Shown: positions 22,299-35,370 of the stretch, one piece after another
Layout of the letters: every line of letters begins with the position of its first letter
Numbering within the stretch: position 1 is the first letter of the stretch
Source: Flaccisagitta enflata
Lineage: Eukaryota > Chaetognatha > Sagittoidea > Aphragmophora
Direction: 5' to 3'
DNA length: 64,000 nt
Assembly (NCBI GenBank): GCA_965153355.1
Contig: OZ231128.1
Location: 19,902,001-19,966,000, forward strand
Notes under the pieces: generated by a model
What the model saw: only the letters and a program-made list of their open reading frames with translations
Told to the model about the DNA's origin: nothing
The model's database searches: none
Translations under genes and position numbers: made by a program

Positions 22299-23980
22299 CT
22301 GGTGCGAGAAAACAGTCGGTTGACTAAGTCATGTATGATAGTATGTATAGTATTAAGGTGACATCTGTACCGCGAGTGGCGAAATACTCCAGTGGCACCT
22401 GGTGCGAGAAAACAGTCGGTTGACTAAGTCATGTATGATAGTATGTATAGTATCAAGGTGACATCTGTACTGCGAGTGGCGAAATACTCCAGTGGCACAT
22501 GGTGCGAGAAGACAGTCAGTTGACAATGTGATGAATGTTAATTTTTACAGGACTATGTGGACCGCGAGTGGCGAAATACTCCAGTGGCACCTGTTGCGAG
22601 AAAACAGTCAGTTGACATAATCATGTAGGTGAAGTATTAAGGTAACAAATAGACCGCGAGTGGCGAAATACTCTAGTGGCACCTGCTGCGAGAAAACAGT
22701 CAGTAGACAAAATCATGTAGGTGAAGTATTAAGGTAACAAATGGACCGCAAGTGGCGAAATACTCCAGTGGCACTTTGTGCAAGAAAACAGTTGACAAAG
22801 TCATGTAGGTGAAGTATTAAGGTGACAAACGGACCATGAGTGGCAAAATACTTAAATAACACCTGGTGTAAAAAAACAGTCAGTTGACAATGTGATGTTT
22901 ATCAATTATAAAGGCTTGATTTGGACTGTGAAAAGCGGGCCATGGGCAGTGCCATGGGCAGTGCCATGGGCAGTGCCATGAGCAGTGCCATAGGCAGTGC
23001 CATGAGCAGTGCCATAGGCAGTGCCATGAGCAGTGGCACCTGGTGCGACGTAACATTCAGTTGACAAACTGATATATATCGAACGTTAAGTCAATATCTA
23101 TATTGACTGGTTAAATGTTCCAGTGGCACCTGAGTTAACAGTCAGCTGACAAAGCTGTATTTGTAGTGAGTCTTAATTTCAAGGGACAAAATATTCCATC
23201 TGCATCTTGGGCAGATAAAAAACACAGCTAAAAGTTAGCCAAGTATTTTCACATACAAACAACAAACAGTTTTGTCAATCCACTGCACAATGAACACGCC
23301 ACACAGGAAACTAGAATCATGTGACAAGACTGAATACTAAGTGTGTTGTAGAGGAGATTGTTTTTCTCGAATCTTGCCAATCTGAACAAAATATCGCAGC
23401 CCCCCATTCCTCTACCATTCACTTTCCCCCTTGATATTTCAGGCTGAACTCGCTCCCCAGTTCCCCTGCATTCCCAAAAATGACTCGCGCTCGTTCCCTA
23501 CGCCCCCCCCCCTCCCCCATCGGTCTTTTCATCTTAATTCTTCACTCAAATTCTTCTGTAAGACATCGCATTCTGCAACCGACATCACCAGCCCCCTCTC
23601 TCTATAAAGCCCTTTTTTTAATCCATATCTTTTTTACCTCCATTCTCTTCCACTAGCTCTAACAAAATTCTATTTCTGCTCCATCTCTCTTGTTTCATCA
23701 TTGATCACTGTCTCACTCTTTCTCTCGCGATCTCAGTCTTAGCTTTGTTATTCTTCTTTTACTCCCTTTCTCGACTTTCTCATTTTTTCATGCCGTGTCA
23801 AACGATTGTTTCTCAGGCTTCCAATCTTGAAAGTTATTTTTTCTACCTGCAACTTATCCGCTTTCCTGTTTTATCTTTAGTCGCTTGCACATGTTCGAAC
23901 CTCTGTAACCCGCTTTGTCTGTCGGTCAGTTGGTTGGTCGGTGTGTCCGTCGGTCCATTAGTTGGTTACACTTTGCTTTT

Positions 23981-25065
23981 TAGTCGCGTGCTACGCGACT
24001 GTACACCCCGCTATGTCGGTTGGTTGGTCGGTCCGTCGGTCCGTCGGTTGGTCGGTCCGTCAGTTGGTCCCCTTTTTGGGCAGCGGTCCAAAGGGGACGA
24101 TGTCCTGTAGAACACAGGGGGACTTGTTCGTTCGTTCGTTCGTTCGTTTGTTCGTTTGTTCGTTTGTTTGTTTGTTTGTTTGTTTGTTTGTTTGTTTGTT
24201 TGTTTGTTTGTTTGTTCGTTTGTTTGTTTGTTTGTTTGTTTGTTTGTTTGTTTGTTCGTTTGTTTGTTTGTTTGTTTGTTTGTTTGTTTGTTTGTTCGTT
24301 CGTTCGTTCGTTCGTTCGTTCGTTCGTTTGTTTGTTCGTTTGTTCATTCGTTTGTTCGTTCGTTCGTTTGTTCGTTTGTTTTTTCCGTTTGTCCCCCCTT
24401 AGCCTCGGGGCTCAAATCCCAGCCTCCAGGCTCAAATCCTAGCCTCCAGGCTCAAATCCCATTCTCAAGGCTTAAATCCCAGCCTTCCGGCTCAAATTCC
24501 AGCCTTGAGGCTGAAATATCACCTCCGAGGCTAAAATCGCAGCCTCAAGGCTAAAATCCAAGCCTTGAGGCTCAAATCGCAGCCTTGAGCCTCAAATTCC
24601 AGCCTTTAGGCTTAAATCTCAGCCTAGAGGCTTAAATCCCAGCCTCAAGGCTCAATTACAGCGTCGAATCCCAAATTTCAGCGTCGAGGCTAGAGTCCTA
24701 TCCTCAAGGCTTTAATCCCCTCTTAAGGCTTAAATCCCAGTCTCAAGGCTTAAATCTCAGCCTTGAGGCTCAAATCCCAGCTTCAACAAACAAACAAACA
24801 AACAAATGAAAGTCCCCTTGTGTTCTACAGGACATCGTCCCCTTTGGGGCCGCTGCCCTGCTAACCATCACCTACAGTCACAAACATACTAAGCAGGGCA
24901 ACGGGTATCGCTGACCACATATTGCCCTTGGGCGACCAGTTACTTTTAGGGCGTTTTTGAGCTTTTTGAGCCTACTGCTCCTGCCCAAATGCTCTAGTGA
25001 CCTTCTCCAGCACTGCTCCTGCCCACCCGCACGCGGGTGGGGTAGCCGTGTATCCGGCCTCGTTT
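23981..25065 (+). mobile_element. Composite hairpin element with foldback core, copy B
   Basis: Same as 17530-18600; tetramer tract and array units differ in number and sequence. Confidence 0.82.
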
Positions 25066-25210
25066 CAATTGCCCTCGGGGTATTGTTCGCCGTCAGACAA
25101 AAAGAGAAGGTTTGACTGTGTTTTAGCGTGTTTGGCTGTCTGTCTGTCTGTCTGTCTAGTTAGCTGAGTGTCTGTGTCTGAGTGTCTGTACATGTGTCCG
25201 TCCTCATCAC

Positions 25211-25370
25211 CTGCAAGTCGTAGGCGAGGGTGCCCATGGCTCCAAAGGCGGCGAAAGCAGAAACGAAGCTGAAGACCGCGTTGACGCCGATGGCAAAGTA
25301 AGACGCGGTGATGAAATCAGTGTTCCACTTGTTATAACTGCCTATCATGATCAGACCGCCTTGAGATATG
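25211..25370 (-). CDS. SLC6-type transporter, exon 7 (TM6 second half, TM7), copy B
   Basis: Acceptor CACACAG after a (TC)n tract of about 110 bp; donor TTGCAG|GTGATG, phase 0. The exon encodes SISQGGLIMIGSYNKWNTD, the very typical SLC6 TM6b block (GxLIxxxSYNKFxN), then TM7 with VNAVFSFVSAFAAFGAMG, which keeps the family Asn. A second copy lies at 18748-18907, and only one can be real in the transcript (see the gap finding). Confidence 0.87.
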
Positions 25371-25377
25371 CTGTGTG

Positions 25378-25522
<145 letters not shown>

Positions 25523-27368
25523 CATACATAAAGATAGAGCAGAGAGCGAAAGAGGAAAAGAGCGAGAAACAATACCAGTGACGGAAAAGATAAAATGATC
25601 TAAGAGAGAAAACGACAGGTAGCGAAACAGAAACAAGGCCCATAACGACAAGTAGTCACATGCGGATGGATAGAAGCAGCGGGTGGCTGTGGCAGTACAT
25701 GCAGATATGTCCCAAAAAAATAGCTTTTTCGGTCGATTTCCGGTCATTAATTTTCGCGATATGGGTCTTCGGTCGGGCGGACGGACGGACACACCCTCTT
25801 ATCAGGAGGGCCTCTTACAGAGTCGCTCAGCAAGCGTAAGTCAATCCAGGTAGGAATGAGACCACAGCTCAATCGACAAGTAAGACTAAAACCCTCAATA
25901 CAGGGGCATCATCGGAACTGCAGGCAATAACTAAACAAACCCGCCGACCGACTAACGGTAACGACTTCTTACGGCCGCGCTTTGACGCGCATAAAACAGG
26001 TGCACAGACAAGCTGAAACGCTAATGAAGCGTGTGAAAAAGCCTTTTAGCCCGTCTTAGCCCGTTGTCGTAACCATAAAAACCAAAGAGTCTTTAAGAGT
26101 GAAACCGGGGCAAAACGACCATGACCGCGCAACCGGCCATAGACACAAAACCGGCCATAACCACACAACTGACCATAAAAACACAACACAAATGTGGGCG
26201 ACCTTAACCGCACGCAATCCCTTGATGCCAAAGACCAGACAAGGAGTGAAACGAGATTTGCGAACCATCCAAAACTGACCGTAGACGTACAGACGTACAC
26301 CGGAATAAGGCTTCATTTCTTAGCACAATTACACCACGCTATACCGTAACAAAATTCCGCTTGGTTTATAATGAATGTTGGTCTCTTCCCAACATTCCCC
26401 CTTATAGGCTTAAGGAGACATAGTGATAATTGGTGTATCATATATTTAAACATTATTGAACAAAGGTATTTAAGGGGTAAAATATTATCCCTTAAGGAAC
26501 TTAGGATCGACGGCGAAAATAGCATTCAGCTATTTCCATTAGTAACATTATCATTCTGACTGTTGAAAATCATGTCTTGTAGTAAAGGCTTTTGAGTTGT
26601 GGTGTAACCACGCTTGGCCGGCTGCTGGAAGTGGGGGAAAAATCAACCAACTACCTGTTCCTTTATAAACCTTTATATTCTAATGTTATCTCCATACTCC
26701 CTATCACTAATGCTCTTCAACCATATCATAATATTTCCATATCCATGGTAAGTACTACCGCTACATACAACATCGTCATGTCGGTGGGTTTCTGAAACAT
26801 ATAATGAGACCGTGTGCAGAAATCTGATGAGAATATCCAAAAATAAACAGCATCGTAAAACAGAGCACTAGAATTCCTTCCTTCTATCATCTGGCTTCGT
26901 TGAAGTTATTCTATCAGACATTTTCTCCTTTTTCTTTTTTCTTTTTTTTTCTTTCGTGTTTCACAAAGTTTCAACAAGCAGATCCGTGGTGGAAGAACAA
27001 AAAAAGAAAAAAGCCTAAAAGTAGGTTTTAATGGGATGTTATTCGTGCAATTGTTAGGTTACAAGTATGGTATGCCAACAGTATCAGGCAAACAGCCTCG
27101 TTATGGCAGTAAGGGCGTGGGTAAGTAAGCGCAAGCGTAGGCTCGTGCGTGCGTAAGGGCGTGTGTGCATAAGCGCATGCGTCAGTGCATGCGTGCGTAA
27201 TCACGTGCGTTTGTAAGTGCGTGCATGCGTAAGCGTGTGCGTGCGCGAGCACATGCGTAAGCGCTTGCGTGCGTTGGCGCTTGCGCGCGTAAGCTCGTGC
27301 GTGTGTAAACGTGTGCGTGAGTGTGCACACGTAAGAGCATGCATTCATCAAAGCGTGCATGCGTAAGG

Positions 27369-27473
<105 letters not shown>

Positions 27474-27782
27474 CCGGCGCGGTGGGACCATGCGCACAGA
27501 ATAAAAGATCTATTTTTTTTCGATCCCAGGACTTGAAGCTACTTCGCATTGATATTGGGTGCTGTGTATTGAAAGACGATGGAGAGGAACGACGACGATG
27601 ATGGAGAAGAACAACGATGATGATAAAGAGGAACATCGATGATGATGAAGAGGAACAACGCGACAATGGAGAGGAACGACGACGATGATGGAGAGGAACA
27701 ACGTTGATAAAGGAGCTAATGTGGCATGGCGAGGTAAATTACTTTAACTCCCCGAGTTTGAAGGATGAATGTCTGATATCAC

Positions 27783-27996
27783 CAAGGCTGGATACACGGC
27801 TACCCTAGTCGTGTGTGGGTGGACAGGGGCTGTATGTGAGGTCACTTGATCATTTGGGCAAGAGCAGTACGACCAAAGACCGCAAATACAAAGTAGAATG
27901 TGACGGACAGACTGACGGATGGATGGATGGACGGACAAACAGACGGACAGTCGGACAGACGGACTAACAAAGCGGGGTGTAAAGTCGCGTACTAAA
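27783..27996 (-). mobile_element. Hairpin-ended element
   Basis: AAGGCTGGATACACGGCTAC start; GGATGGATGGATGGACGG tract; ends GTAAAGTCGCGTACTAAAAA with a damaged hairpin. Confidence 0.72.
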
Positions 27997-28394
27997 AAGT
28001 AATGTTTATCGTGATATTGGCCTACAAAAGCCATTCTCGAGAAAAGGTTCAACTTTAATTGGCTTGTAAACATGTATTTTTGATAACCACACATCCAGGA
28101 TGTCGCAACGCAATTGAAGACGTGGTGGAAATGATAAACAAAGAAAATGAAAATAATCAAGCGAGAAAAACGTAATTGATCACGATAATGAAAATGACAT
28201 TCACAACAATAATGTTGAGAACAAATACAATGACAGATTTTTTTATTATTCCATGATGATTGCTATGATTTTTGTTATAACTACTCTTTTGCATCAATGT
28301 GGAAATGAAGCAAATTTTTCAATTGATACAAATACAGTGCTTTCACGCTCAAGGAAGACCCTGATTAAGATGTACGTAGCAGAAGCCATTAGCC

Positions 28395-28745
28395 ATCAGA
28401 GTCATGATTAGGCCTGGATTACGTGGCTGAGGCCTGGATTAGGTGTCGACCTGGATTAGGTGGCTGAGGCCTGAATTAGGTGGAGGCCTGGATTAGGTGT
28501 CGGCCTGGATTAAGTGGCTGAAGCCTAGATTAGGTAGCAAAGGCCTGGATTAGATCGCTGGGGCCTGGATTAGGTTACTCAGGCCAGGAATAGGTTGCTA
28601 AAACCAGGATTAGGTCGCTGTGGGCTGGACTAGGTTACTGAGGCTTAGATTTAGTCGTTGAGGCTTGGATAAGGTCGGTGATGCTTAGATTAGGTCACTA
28701 AGGCCTAGTTTAGATCGCTGAGGTCTGGATTAGGTTGCTTAGGCC
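28395..28745. repeat. ~22-bp minisatellite GGCCTGGATTAGGTGGCTGA
   Basis: About 15 degenerate units. Confidence 0.9.
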
Positions 28746-28799
28746 CGTTGCTTGTGTTTCTCTCTATTCAAACTCACTTGCTTGTCTCTCTGTCGGTCT

Positions 28800-28811
28800 C
28801 GTCTTGGTCTC

Positions 28812-28864
<53 letters not shown>

Positions 28865-28906
28865 TCTCTCATGTTTCTTTCCCTTCTGTCTGTCTGTCTT
28901 CTGTCA

Positions 28907-28997
<91 letters not shown>

Positions 28998-29032
28998 GTA
29001 AGATCAACCACAACGTCAGTGATACTCACCTC

Positions 29033-29088
<56 letters not shown>

Positions 29089-29090
29089 AT
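28800..29090. repeat. (TC)n tracts and (CAA)n
   Basis: TC at 28817-28860 and 28909-28994; CAA at 29032-29088. Confidence 0.97.
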
Positions 29091-29499
29091 CGAATCTCAA
29101 CGGGAAGGCCTCAAACCCAGGTGCTGGGTATGTGTTGGCCGAGTCAACACGCAGGTTGACTGCACCTTATTTGTTCGGTTCCAATGGTGGTGCGCTTCAC
29201 GAGCTGCCAGAACTGTCATGGCAGCGGCGATGACACGACTGATAGAAATAACTGTCTGCCTGTCTGTCGTTCTCTCTGTCTGTATGTTTGTATGTCTGGC
29301 TATCAAGAAAAAAGACAAAGCAAAGAAGAGGCCATTTCGAATTTTTCTCTTCTATATGATAACAAATGAAAGGAGGTTTTTGCATTACTGCCCCTGCCCA
29401 ATCGTTTGCTACGAGATATAATTACAATCCTATTTTGCTTGTCTTTTTGTGGATCAATTCCTGAATTTATATTTAACCTAATAGGTCTGCTAAACAAGT

Positions 29500-29665
29500 G
29501 CAGCGGTCAGTGGTAGACTTCTGGCATGTCATCCAGCAGGTCAAGATATTGGATGCAGTGCAGGGAAGTTCCTTTCTGGGCAGCGATCCCCAAAGGGTTC
29601 GATGACCTATGCTCTCACACATATCGGGAATTTTCCCCTACTTCTCCCTCTTTGTACCCCCCCTA
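29500..29665. mobile_element. Foldback-element fragment
   Basis: Contains GGGCAGCGATCCCCAAAGG and GACCTATGCTCTCACACAT but no opposite arm. Confidence 0.55.
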
Positions 29666-29894
29666 GGCAAAGAAGTGTGTTCACCTTTACGACGGTTCAC
29701 AATCAAGATTTTTGGTTTGTACGTCGAGAAGCATGACATCAGCTAGTATTTCAAATTTCAGGACAATCGCATAAATATTTTAGAAGTTACGGGGTTTTTC
29801 ATACTTAAAAAATAAAAGAGAAAAGCGACGTTCTTTTTCTCCGTTCTTTCTTTGAACTCGCCCCCAATCAATTTTGGAATTTTTTTGAAAAAGT

Positions 29895-30430
29895 AAGGTT
29901 ACAGGATTTTGGATATAGGCGAATTAAACATTTTCCAATCGATCGCACCTCACTTCTAAAAACCATTTTTCAAAAAAATATTTTGTGATTTTTTTTTCTA
30001 AGTCCCTGACGCGCGACACAAAAATTATCAAAGTTTTAAAAAAAAAAAAATGAAAATATAAGATTTTGGATCTAGGCAGATCAAACAATTCCCTATTGAT
30101 TGCACCCCACTTATAAAAATCATTTTTCAAAAAAATATCTTGTGATTTTTTTTTCATAGTCCCTGACGCGCGACACAAAAATATTTCTAAGTTTTTTATA
30201 AAAAAATGAAAATACAAGTTTTGGATCTAGGCAAATCAAACAATTTCCTATTGATTGCACCCCACTTTTAAAAAACATTTTTTAAAAAAAATATTTTGTA
30301 ATTTTTTTTTTTTAAGTCCCTGACGTGCGACACAAAAATTTTTTATGTTTTTTATAAAAAAATGAAAATACAAGATTTTGGATCTAGGCAAGTCAAACAA
30401 TTTCCTATTGATTGCACCCCACTTTTTTTT
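29895..30430. repeat. ~155-bp tandem repeat, 3-4 units
   Basis: Each unit holds ATTTTGGATCTAGGCA, CTATTGATTGCACCCCACTT and AGTCCCTGACGCGCGACAC. Confidence 0.9.
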
Positions 30431-30782
30431 CCAAAAAATTTTTTTCAATAAGGGCTTTTTTGGGGGCCCTTAGGGGCCCCTAAAAAGAAAATAATGATGT
30501 TTAGTTAAAGCCGAAGGCGAGAGAAATCGAATCTCCGTCAAACAAAACCAAGAACACCTAGATCAGTGGTGATTTGCGCCTTCACTGACTCTCAACACTT
30601 CAGGGGGCGAGTTTTTATCAAAATGAGATGAGCATTCAGCCTTAGAAATTTCTAGTTGTTGCTCGTTCCCTACCCCCCCCCCCCTTGACATCGAATTTCT
30701 GTTGGCAACATTGGTTTCTCTGATATCATCTTGTATCGAAAGAGGGATATCATATGGGCTGGTTACTGCGCTGTACTTCCAT

Positions 30783-31600
30783 ACAAGGCTGGATACACGG
30801 CTACATCTGTCACGTGCAGGTAGGCAGAAGCAGTACTGGAGAAGGTCACAAGAGCATTTGGACAGGAGCAGTGGGCTCAAAAAGTTCAAAAACGCCGAAA
30901 AAGTAATAATCGTTAAGTGTTAGATGGTCAGCGGTACCCATGCCCTGCCTAAGTAGGTTGTGCTTGAAGTTGAAGGGGAAGCAGGACAGCGGCCCCGAAG
31001 AGGTCAATGACCTATGCTTTCACACATATGGGGAATTTTCTCCTTCTCCTTCTTCTCCCCCCCAAACCCATGCTTGAGGCCCAAATCCCAGGGTCAAGGC
31101 CCAAATCCCAGTCTTGAAGCCCAAATCCCAGCCATCTAGCCTCAAGGCCCAAATTCTAGCCTCAAGGCCCAAATCCCAGCCTAGAGGCCCAGATCTCAGC
31201 CTGGGGTTGAGATCTGGGCCTCTTGGCTGGGATTTGGACCTCAAGGCTGGGATTTGGACCTCAAGGCTGAGATTTGAGCCTCAAGGCTGGGATCTGGGCC
31301 TCCAGGTTAGGATTTGGGCCTTGATGCTAAAATTTGGGTCTCGAGGCTGGGATTTGGGCTTCAAGACTGGAATTTAGGCCTTGGGACTGGAATTTGGGCC
31401 TCGAGACTGAGATTTGAGGGGGGGGGACAAAGAAGAAGGAGAAGGAGAAGGAGAAAATTCCCCATATGTCTGAAAGCATAGGTCATCGACCCTTTCAGGG
31501 CTGCTGCCCAGAAAGGGGAGCAACCCACCAACTGACCGATCAACTGACCAACCGACGGACCGACATAGCGGGGTGTAGAGTCACGTAGCACACAACTTAT
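30783..31600 (-). mobile_element. Composite hairpin element with foldback core
   Basis: ACAAGGCTGGATACACGGCT start. The core opens TTAGATGGTCAGCGGTACCC. Inverted arms (GACCTATGCTTTCACACATA and its complement at 31460-31490) enclose an array that itself turns over near 31200 from GGCCCAAATCCCAGCCT to AGGCTGGGATTTGGGCC. It ends AGTCACGTAGCACACAACTT. Confidence 0.82.
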
Positions 31601-31964
31601 AATTTATGAATATACAAAATCAATTCTAGAGGCGCATTTATGAGAATCATTTTCAGAAACCATCAACCCCGAGCCTTTGGAGGATACAAAAACAACTAAA
31701 GGGATTTTTTAAGGGGACCTGATGAAAAAAATTTTTTAAGAATTTTTCTTACACCGTTTTGTTAGAATCATAAAAAATAACAAAAAAATTAGTTTCAATG
31801 TTGAAAGAATAATAAAATATTATGATATTCATCACTAAAGATTGTAATGTAATTTTTTTCTGATTTAATGATATGAAGTAAAATGTTTTATGAACAATAT
31901 ACTAAAAATTATAAAAAAATGTTTTTCAAATCTCAATCTTATGGATTCTTTGTAAAACCTTTTT

Positions 31965-32141
31965 AGCCTGTTTCGCAACTTGACAACCCGCTTTGTTAAT
32001 CCATCAGTCTGTTCATCGGTCCAATCATCATATTATTACATTTGCTCTTTCATCTTACGACTCTTGCTCATATGAAGTGAACTCAAATAAAGCGTTTACC
32101 AACCCGCATACAAGTGGAGTAGCTACGTATCCGGCCTTGTT
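31965..32141 (+). mobile_element. Hairpin-ended element, degenerate
   Basis: TTCGCAACTTGACAACCC ... GTCGGTCC-like tetramers ... AGTAGCTACGTATCCGGCCT. Confidence 0.55.
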
Positions 32142-32179
32142 TTTTTAGAACCATAAGAAAAAATGTTATGTCATAAATA

Positions 32180-32520
32180 TTTTGCAAAATTTTTTTTTTG
32201 TAAAATTTTTTTTTTTGCAAAAATCTTTTTTTTTGCAAATTTTTTTTTTGTTGAAACCTTTTGCTAAAATTTTTTAGCTTATTTTTCTTTTTTTTGCTTT
32301 AATTTCATATAAAAAAGATTTTTTGTCAAAAATTTTTTTCATGAAAATTTTTTTTTGTTAAAATCTACTATCTTTGATTTTTTTTTACTCGCTAAAATTT
32401 TTTTGACAAAAATTTTTTTGACAAAAATTTTTTTTTTTGCTTAAAAATGATTTTTAAGCAAAAAAAAATTTTTGGCAAAAAAAAAGTTTTTTGAGAAAAT
32501 TCATTGAATTTTTTTAGCGA
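32180..32520. other. AT-rich low-complexity stretch
   Basis: Repeated TTTTTGCAAAATTTTT / TTTTTTTGACAAAAA words; no gene. Confidence 0.85.
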
Positions 32521-32871
32521 CTTCCCTTCAGTTTTGAGTAAAAAGAAAGACATATTTGGATTCAGCATAATGAATACTACAAAACGTTATGCTTTCATAA
32601 TTTTTCGTAACTAATCACTATGTCCCCTTAAAGCTTATAATAGATATCCACATATTTGCATCCTCTATTGCCAATAACAAATAGCCGCTTGTCATCTGAC
32701 CGACCGATGGACGACCTGTCGGTCTGTCTAAAGTCATGTATCTCAATGAAAAACCTGCGAGGCACGAGCATTTGTTTCTCTAGAGGTAATTCCTCTTTTT
32801 CGCGCAAACTTCTCATTAAATTCATAGCGCCGTTTATTTCAGGTTTTCATGCCCACCCAAAAACCATTCAC

Positions 32872-33067
32872 CTGTAAGAGATGAAGACGTACATGACGGC
32901 GGTATACCAAGTTCTCGGGTCAAAGGCCTTGGAAATGTCAGGTGCCAATAGCTCGCCGATGCCGCTGAAAGCCCCTGGCCGACTCAAACACAAAATCACG
33001 AGCACGGCCATCAAGCAGTAAGGGAAAGTCGTGCGGAATATCGTTAACTTGGGCGAAGTCCGGATAC
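32872..33067 (-). CDS. SLC6-type transporter, exon 6 (TM5, start of TM6)
   Basis: Acceptor CCCCTCAG, phase 1 in; donor TACAG|GTGAAT, phase 2 out. Residues IRTSPKLTIFRTTFPYCLMA match the SLC6 TM4-TM5 link (usually xxSGKVVYFTATFPY). Next come RPGAFSGIGELLAPD and WYTAVMYVFIS, matching LPGAxxGI...P and WxxAxxQxFFS at the start of TM6. The TM6 Gln is Tyr here. A foldback element begins 12 bases outside the acceptor. Confidence 0.88.
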
Positions 33068-33078
33068 CTGAGGGGAAT

Positions 33079-33662
33079 AGTCGCAAAAGCGTCAGATGGT
33101 CAGCGGTACCCGTTGCCCCTTAGTTAGTGAATGTTAGATGTGAAGGTGAGAGGGGCAGCAGGACCCGAAGGAGCCGATGACCTACGCTTGGCTAAAATTT
33201 TAGTATTGAAGCGGGATTTTAGCCCCAAGGAATGGGTTGGAGCCATGAGGTTGGAATTGGAGTCATGATGCTGGGGTTGGAGCCTCGGAGTTGGGGTTGG
33301 ACCCTTGAGGCTGGGATTGGAGCCCCGAAGCTGGTATTGGAGTCTCGAGGCTGGGATTGGACTATCGAGTCTGGGATTGGAGCCTCGAGGCTGGGATTGG
33401 AGCCTTGAGACTGAGATTGGAGCATGGAGGCTGGGATTGGAGCCTTGATGCTGGGATTTGAGCCAATACACTGGAATTGGAGTCTTGAGGCTTGGATATG
33501 TGGCCTAAGGCTGGAATTTGAGCTTGAGGTTGAAATTTAGGCTTCGCAGTCAGGGGGGGACGGAGAAGAAGAAGAAGAAAGAGGAGGAGGAGAAGGAGAA
33601 AGTTTCCCATATGTGTGAAAGCATAGGTCATCGGCCCCTTCGGGGCCGCTGCCCAAAAGGAT
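33079..33662. mobile_element. Foldback element with tandem core
   Basis: Starts AGTCGCAAAAGCGTCAGATG, 12 bases from the exon 6 acceptor. Core of GGCTGGGATTGGAGCCTCGA units (33230-33540). Right arm is AAAGCATAGGTCATCGGCCC then CTTCGGGGCCGCTGCCC. Confidence 0.8.
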
Positions 33663-33735
33663 GAAGAAGAAGAAGAAGAAGAAGAAGAAGAAGAAGAAGA
33701 AGAAGAAGAAGAAGAAGAAGAAGAAGAAGAAGAAG

Positions 33736-33767
<32 letters not shown>

Positions 33768-33960
33768 GAAGAAGAAAAAGAAGAAGTAGAAAAAGAAGAA
33801 CAAGATGAACAAGAAGACAAAGAAGAAGAACGAGAACAAGAATAACAAGAGGAACAAGAACAAGAACAAGAACAAGAAGAACAAGAGGAACAAGAACAAA
33901 AACAAGGGGAAGATGAAAAAGAGGAAGAACAAGAACAAGAAAGTCAAATGTCCCAAGTAA
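33661..33960. repeat. (AAG)n grading into (GAACAA)n
   Basis: About 105 bp of pure GAA, then mixed AAG/AAC hexamers. Confidence 0.96.
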
Positions 33961-34063
33961 TTGTAAAAGAGGATGAGATGGTGATAGGAACAGCGTCAGA
34001 CGGACCGATCAAAGTGGGGCTTACAGACACATTACAGTCGCAATGAAAACTAGAACGACGAAA

Positions 34064-34310
<247 letters not shown>

Positions 34311-34644
34311 CAACATTTACCAATGAAAAGTCCAACGTCATGCCAAGAGAGGAGGAAGCGTGGCGTCATGCCATCTAAAAGTCATGTCATCACATTCGAG
34401 CAAAGTCAGTTTAATATAAAAAAGAAAACTGCGATGACAACAGCAATGAAAACTTACGCAACAGCAATGCAGACAGCGTTCATTTTGATGCGTACAGTGG
34501 AGCACCGCTAGAGCGCACCCGATAATAAGGCATGCCCGCCTATAAGGCATACAACATGCAGACCAATGAGTGGTTATTTCTTTAAGGCAAAAAGGCAGCT
34601 TCACTAAAAAGCATAAATTTGCCTGGTCCCTTAGCAAGCGCTCC

Positions 34645-34657
34645 AACAACAACGACA

Positions 34658-34688
<31 letters not shown>

Positions 34689-34783
34689 AGACGACGACGA
34701 CGACGACGACGACAACAACAACAACAACAACATCAACAGCAACAACAACAACAACAACAACAACAGCAACAACAACTACAACT

Positions 34784-34837
<54 letters not shown>

Positions 34838-34838
34838 C
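34645..34838. repeat. (GAC)n/(CAA)n microsatellite at exon 5 donor
   Basis: Ends a few bases from the exon 5 donor on the minus strand. Confidence 0.96.
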
Positions 34839-34844
34839 TATCAC

Positions 34845-35041
34845 CTTTCATTATGATGAGTGCAACAATGCCCCAGGAGAGAAGAAAGCAGATTGCGAGA
34901 TGCCATCTTGGAGTCTCGCCTTCTCCGTAACTAAAAGTGAGTCGCATCAAAAAGCGCGTCCAATATTCCTCAACTGCGGACGCGACCGTAACGTTGACCA
35001 GAGACTGGCGCGTGATGCACTGAGCTGGCTGACTCCATCCA
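34845..35041 (-). CDS. SLC6-type transporter, exon 5 (end of loop 2, TM4)
   Basis: Acceptor TTCTCTTCGCAG next to a (CAT)n tract, phase 2 in. Donor AAAG|GTGATA leads straight into a (GTT)n tract, phase 1 out. The exon encodes GWSQPAQC, a glycosylation site (NVT), EEYWTRFLMR, then PRWHLAICFLLSWGIVALII. This corresponds to the family pattern of an aromatic-rich pre-TM4 helix and TM4 ending in Lys-Gly. The exon is too short and too crowded by repeats to stand out on length alone. It was placed because exons 4 and 6 required it in both phase and content. Confidence 0.82.
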
Positions 35042-35061
35042 CTGCGAAGAGAAAGAAGTGA

Positions 35062-35089
35062 ATCATCATCATCATCGTCATCATCATCG

Positions 35090-35147
<58 letters not shown>

Positions 35148-35148
35148 T

Positions 35149-35183
<35 letters not shown>

Positions 35184-35370
35184 TGACATCGTCGTCATCA
35201 TCATCATCGTCATCGTTGTCGTCGTCATCAGCATCATCATCATCATCATCATCATCGTCATCATCATCATCATCATCATCATCATTATTATCATCATCAT
35301 CATTGTCATCGTCGTCATCATCATCATCGTCATCGTTGTCGTCGTCATCAGCATCATCATCATCATTAAG
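35062..35370. repeat. (CAT)n microsatellite with higher-order units
   Basis: Contains a ~60-bp GTC-rich variant block twice (about 35186-35235 and 35305-35355). It lies about 20 bases from the exon 5 acceptor. Confidence 0.96.

Noticed and set aside
34947-35060. Met-rich frames over (ATG)n as an exon extension
   Set aside because: The exon 5 acceptor TTCGCAG cuts them off; upstream is pure (CAT)n.
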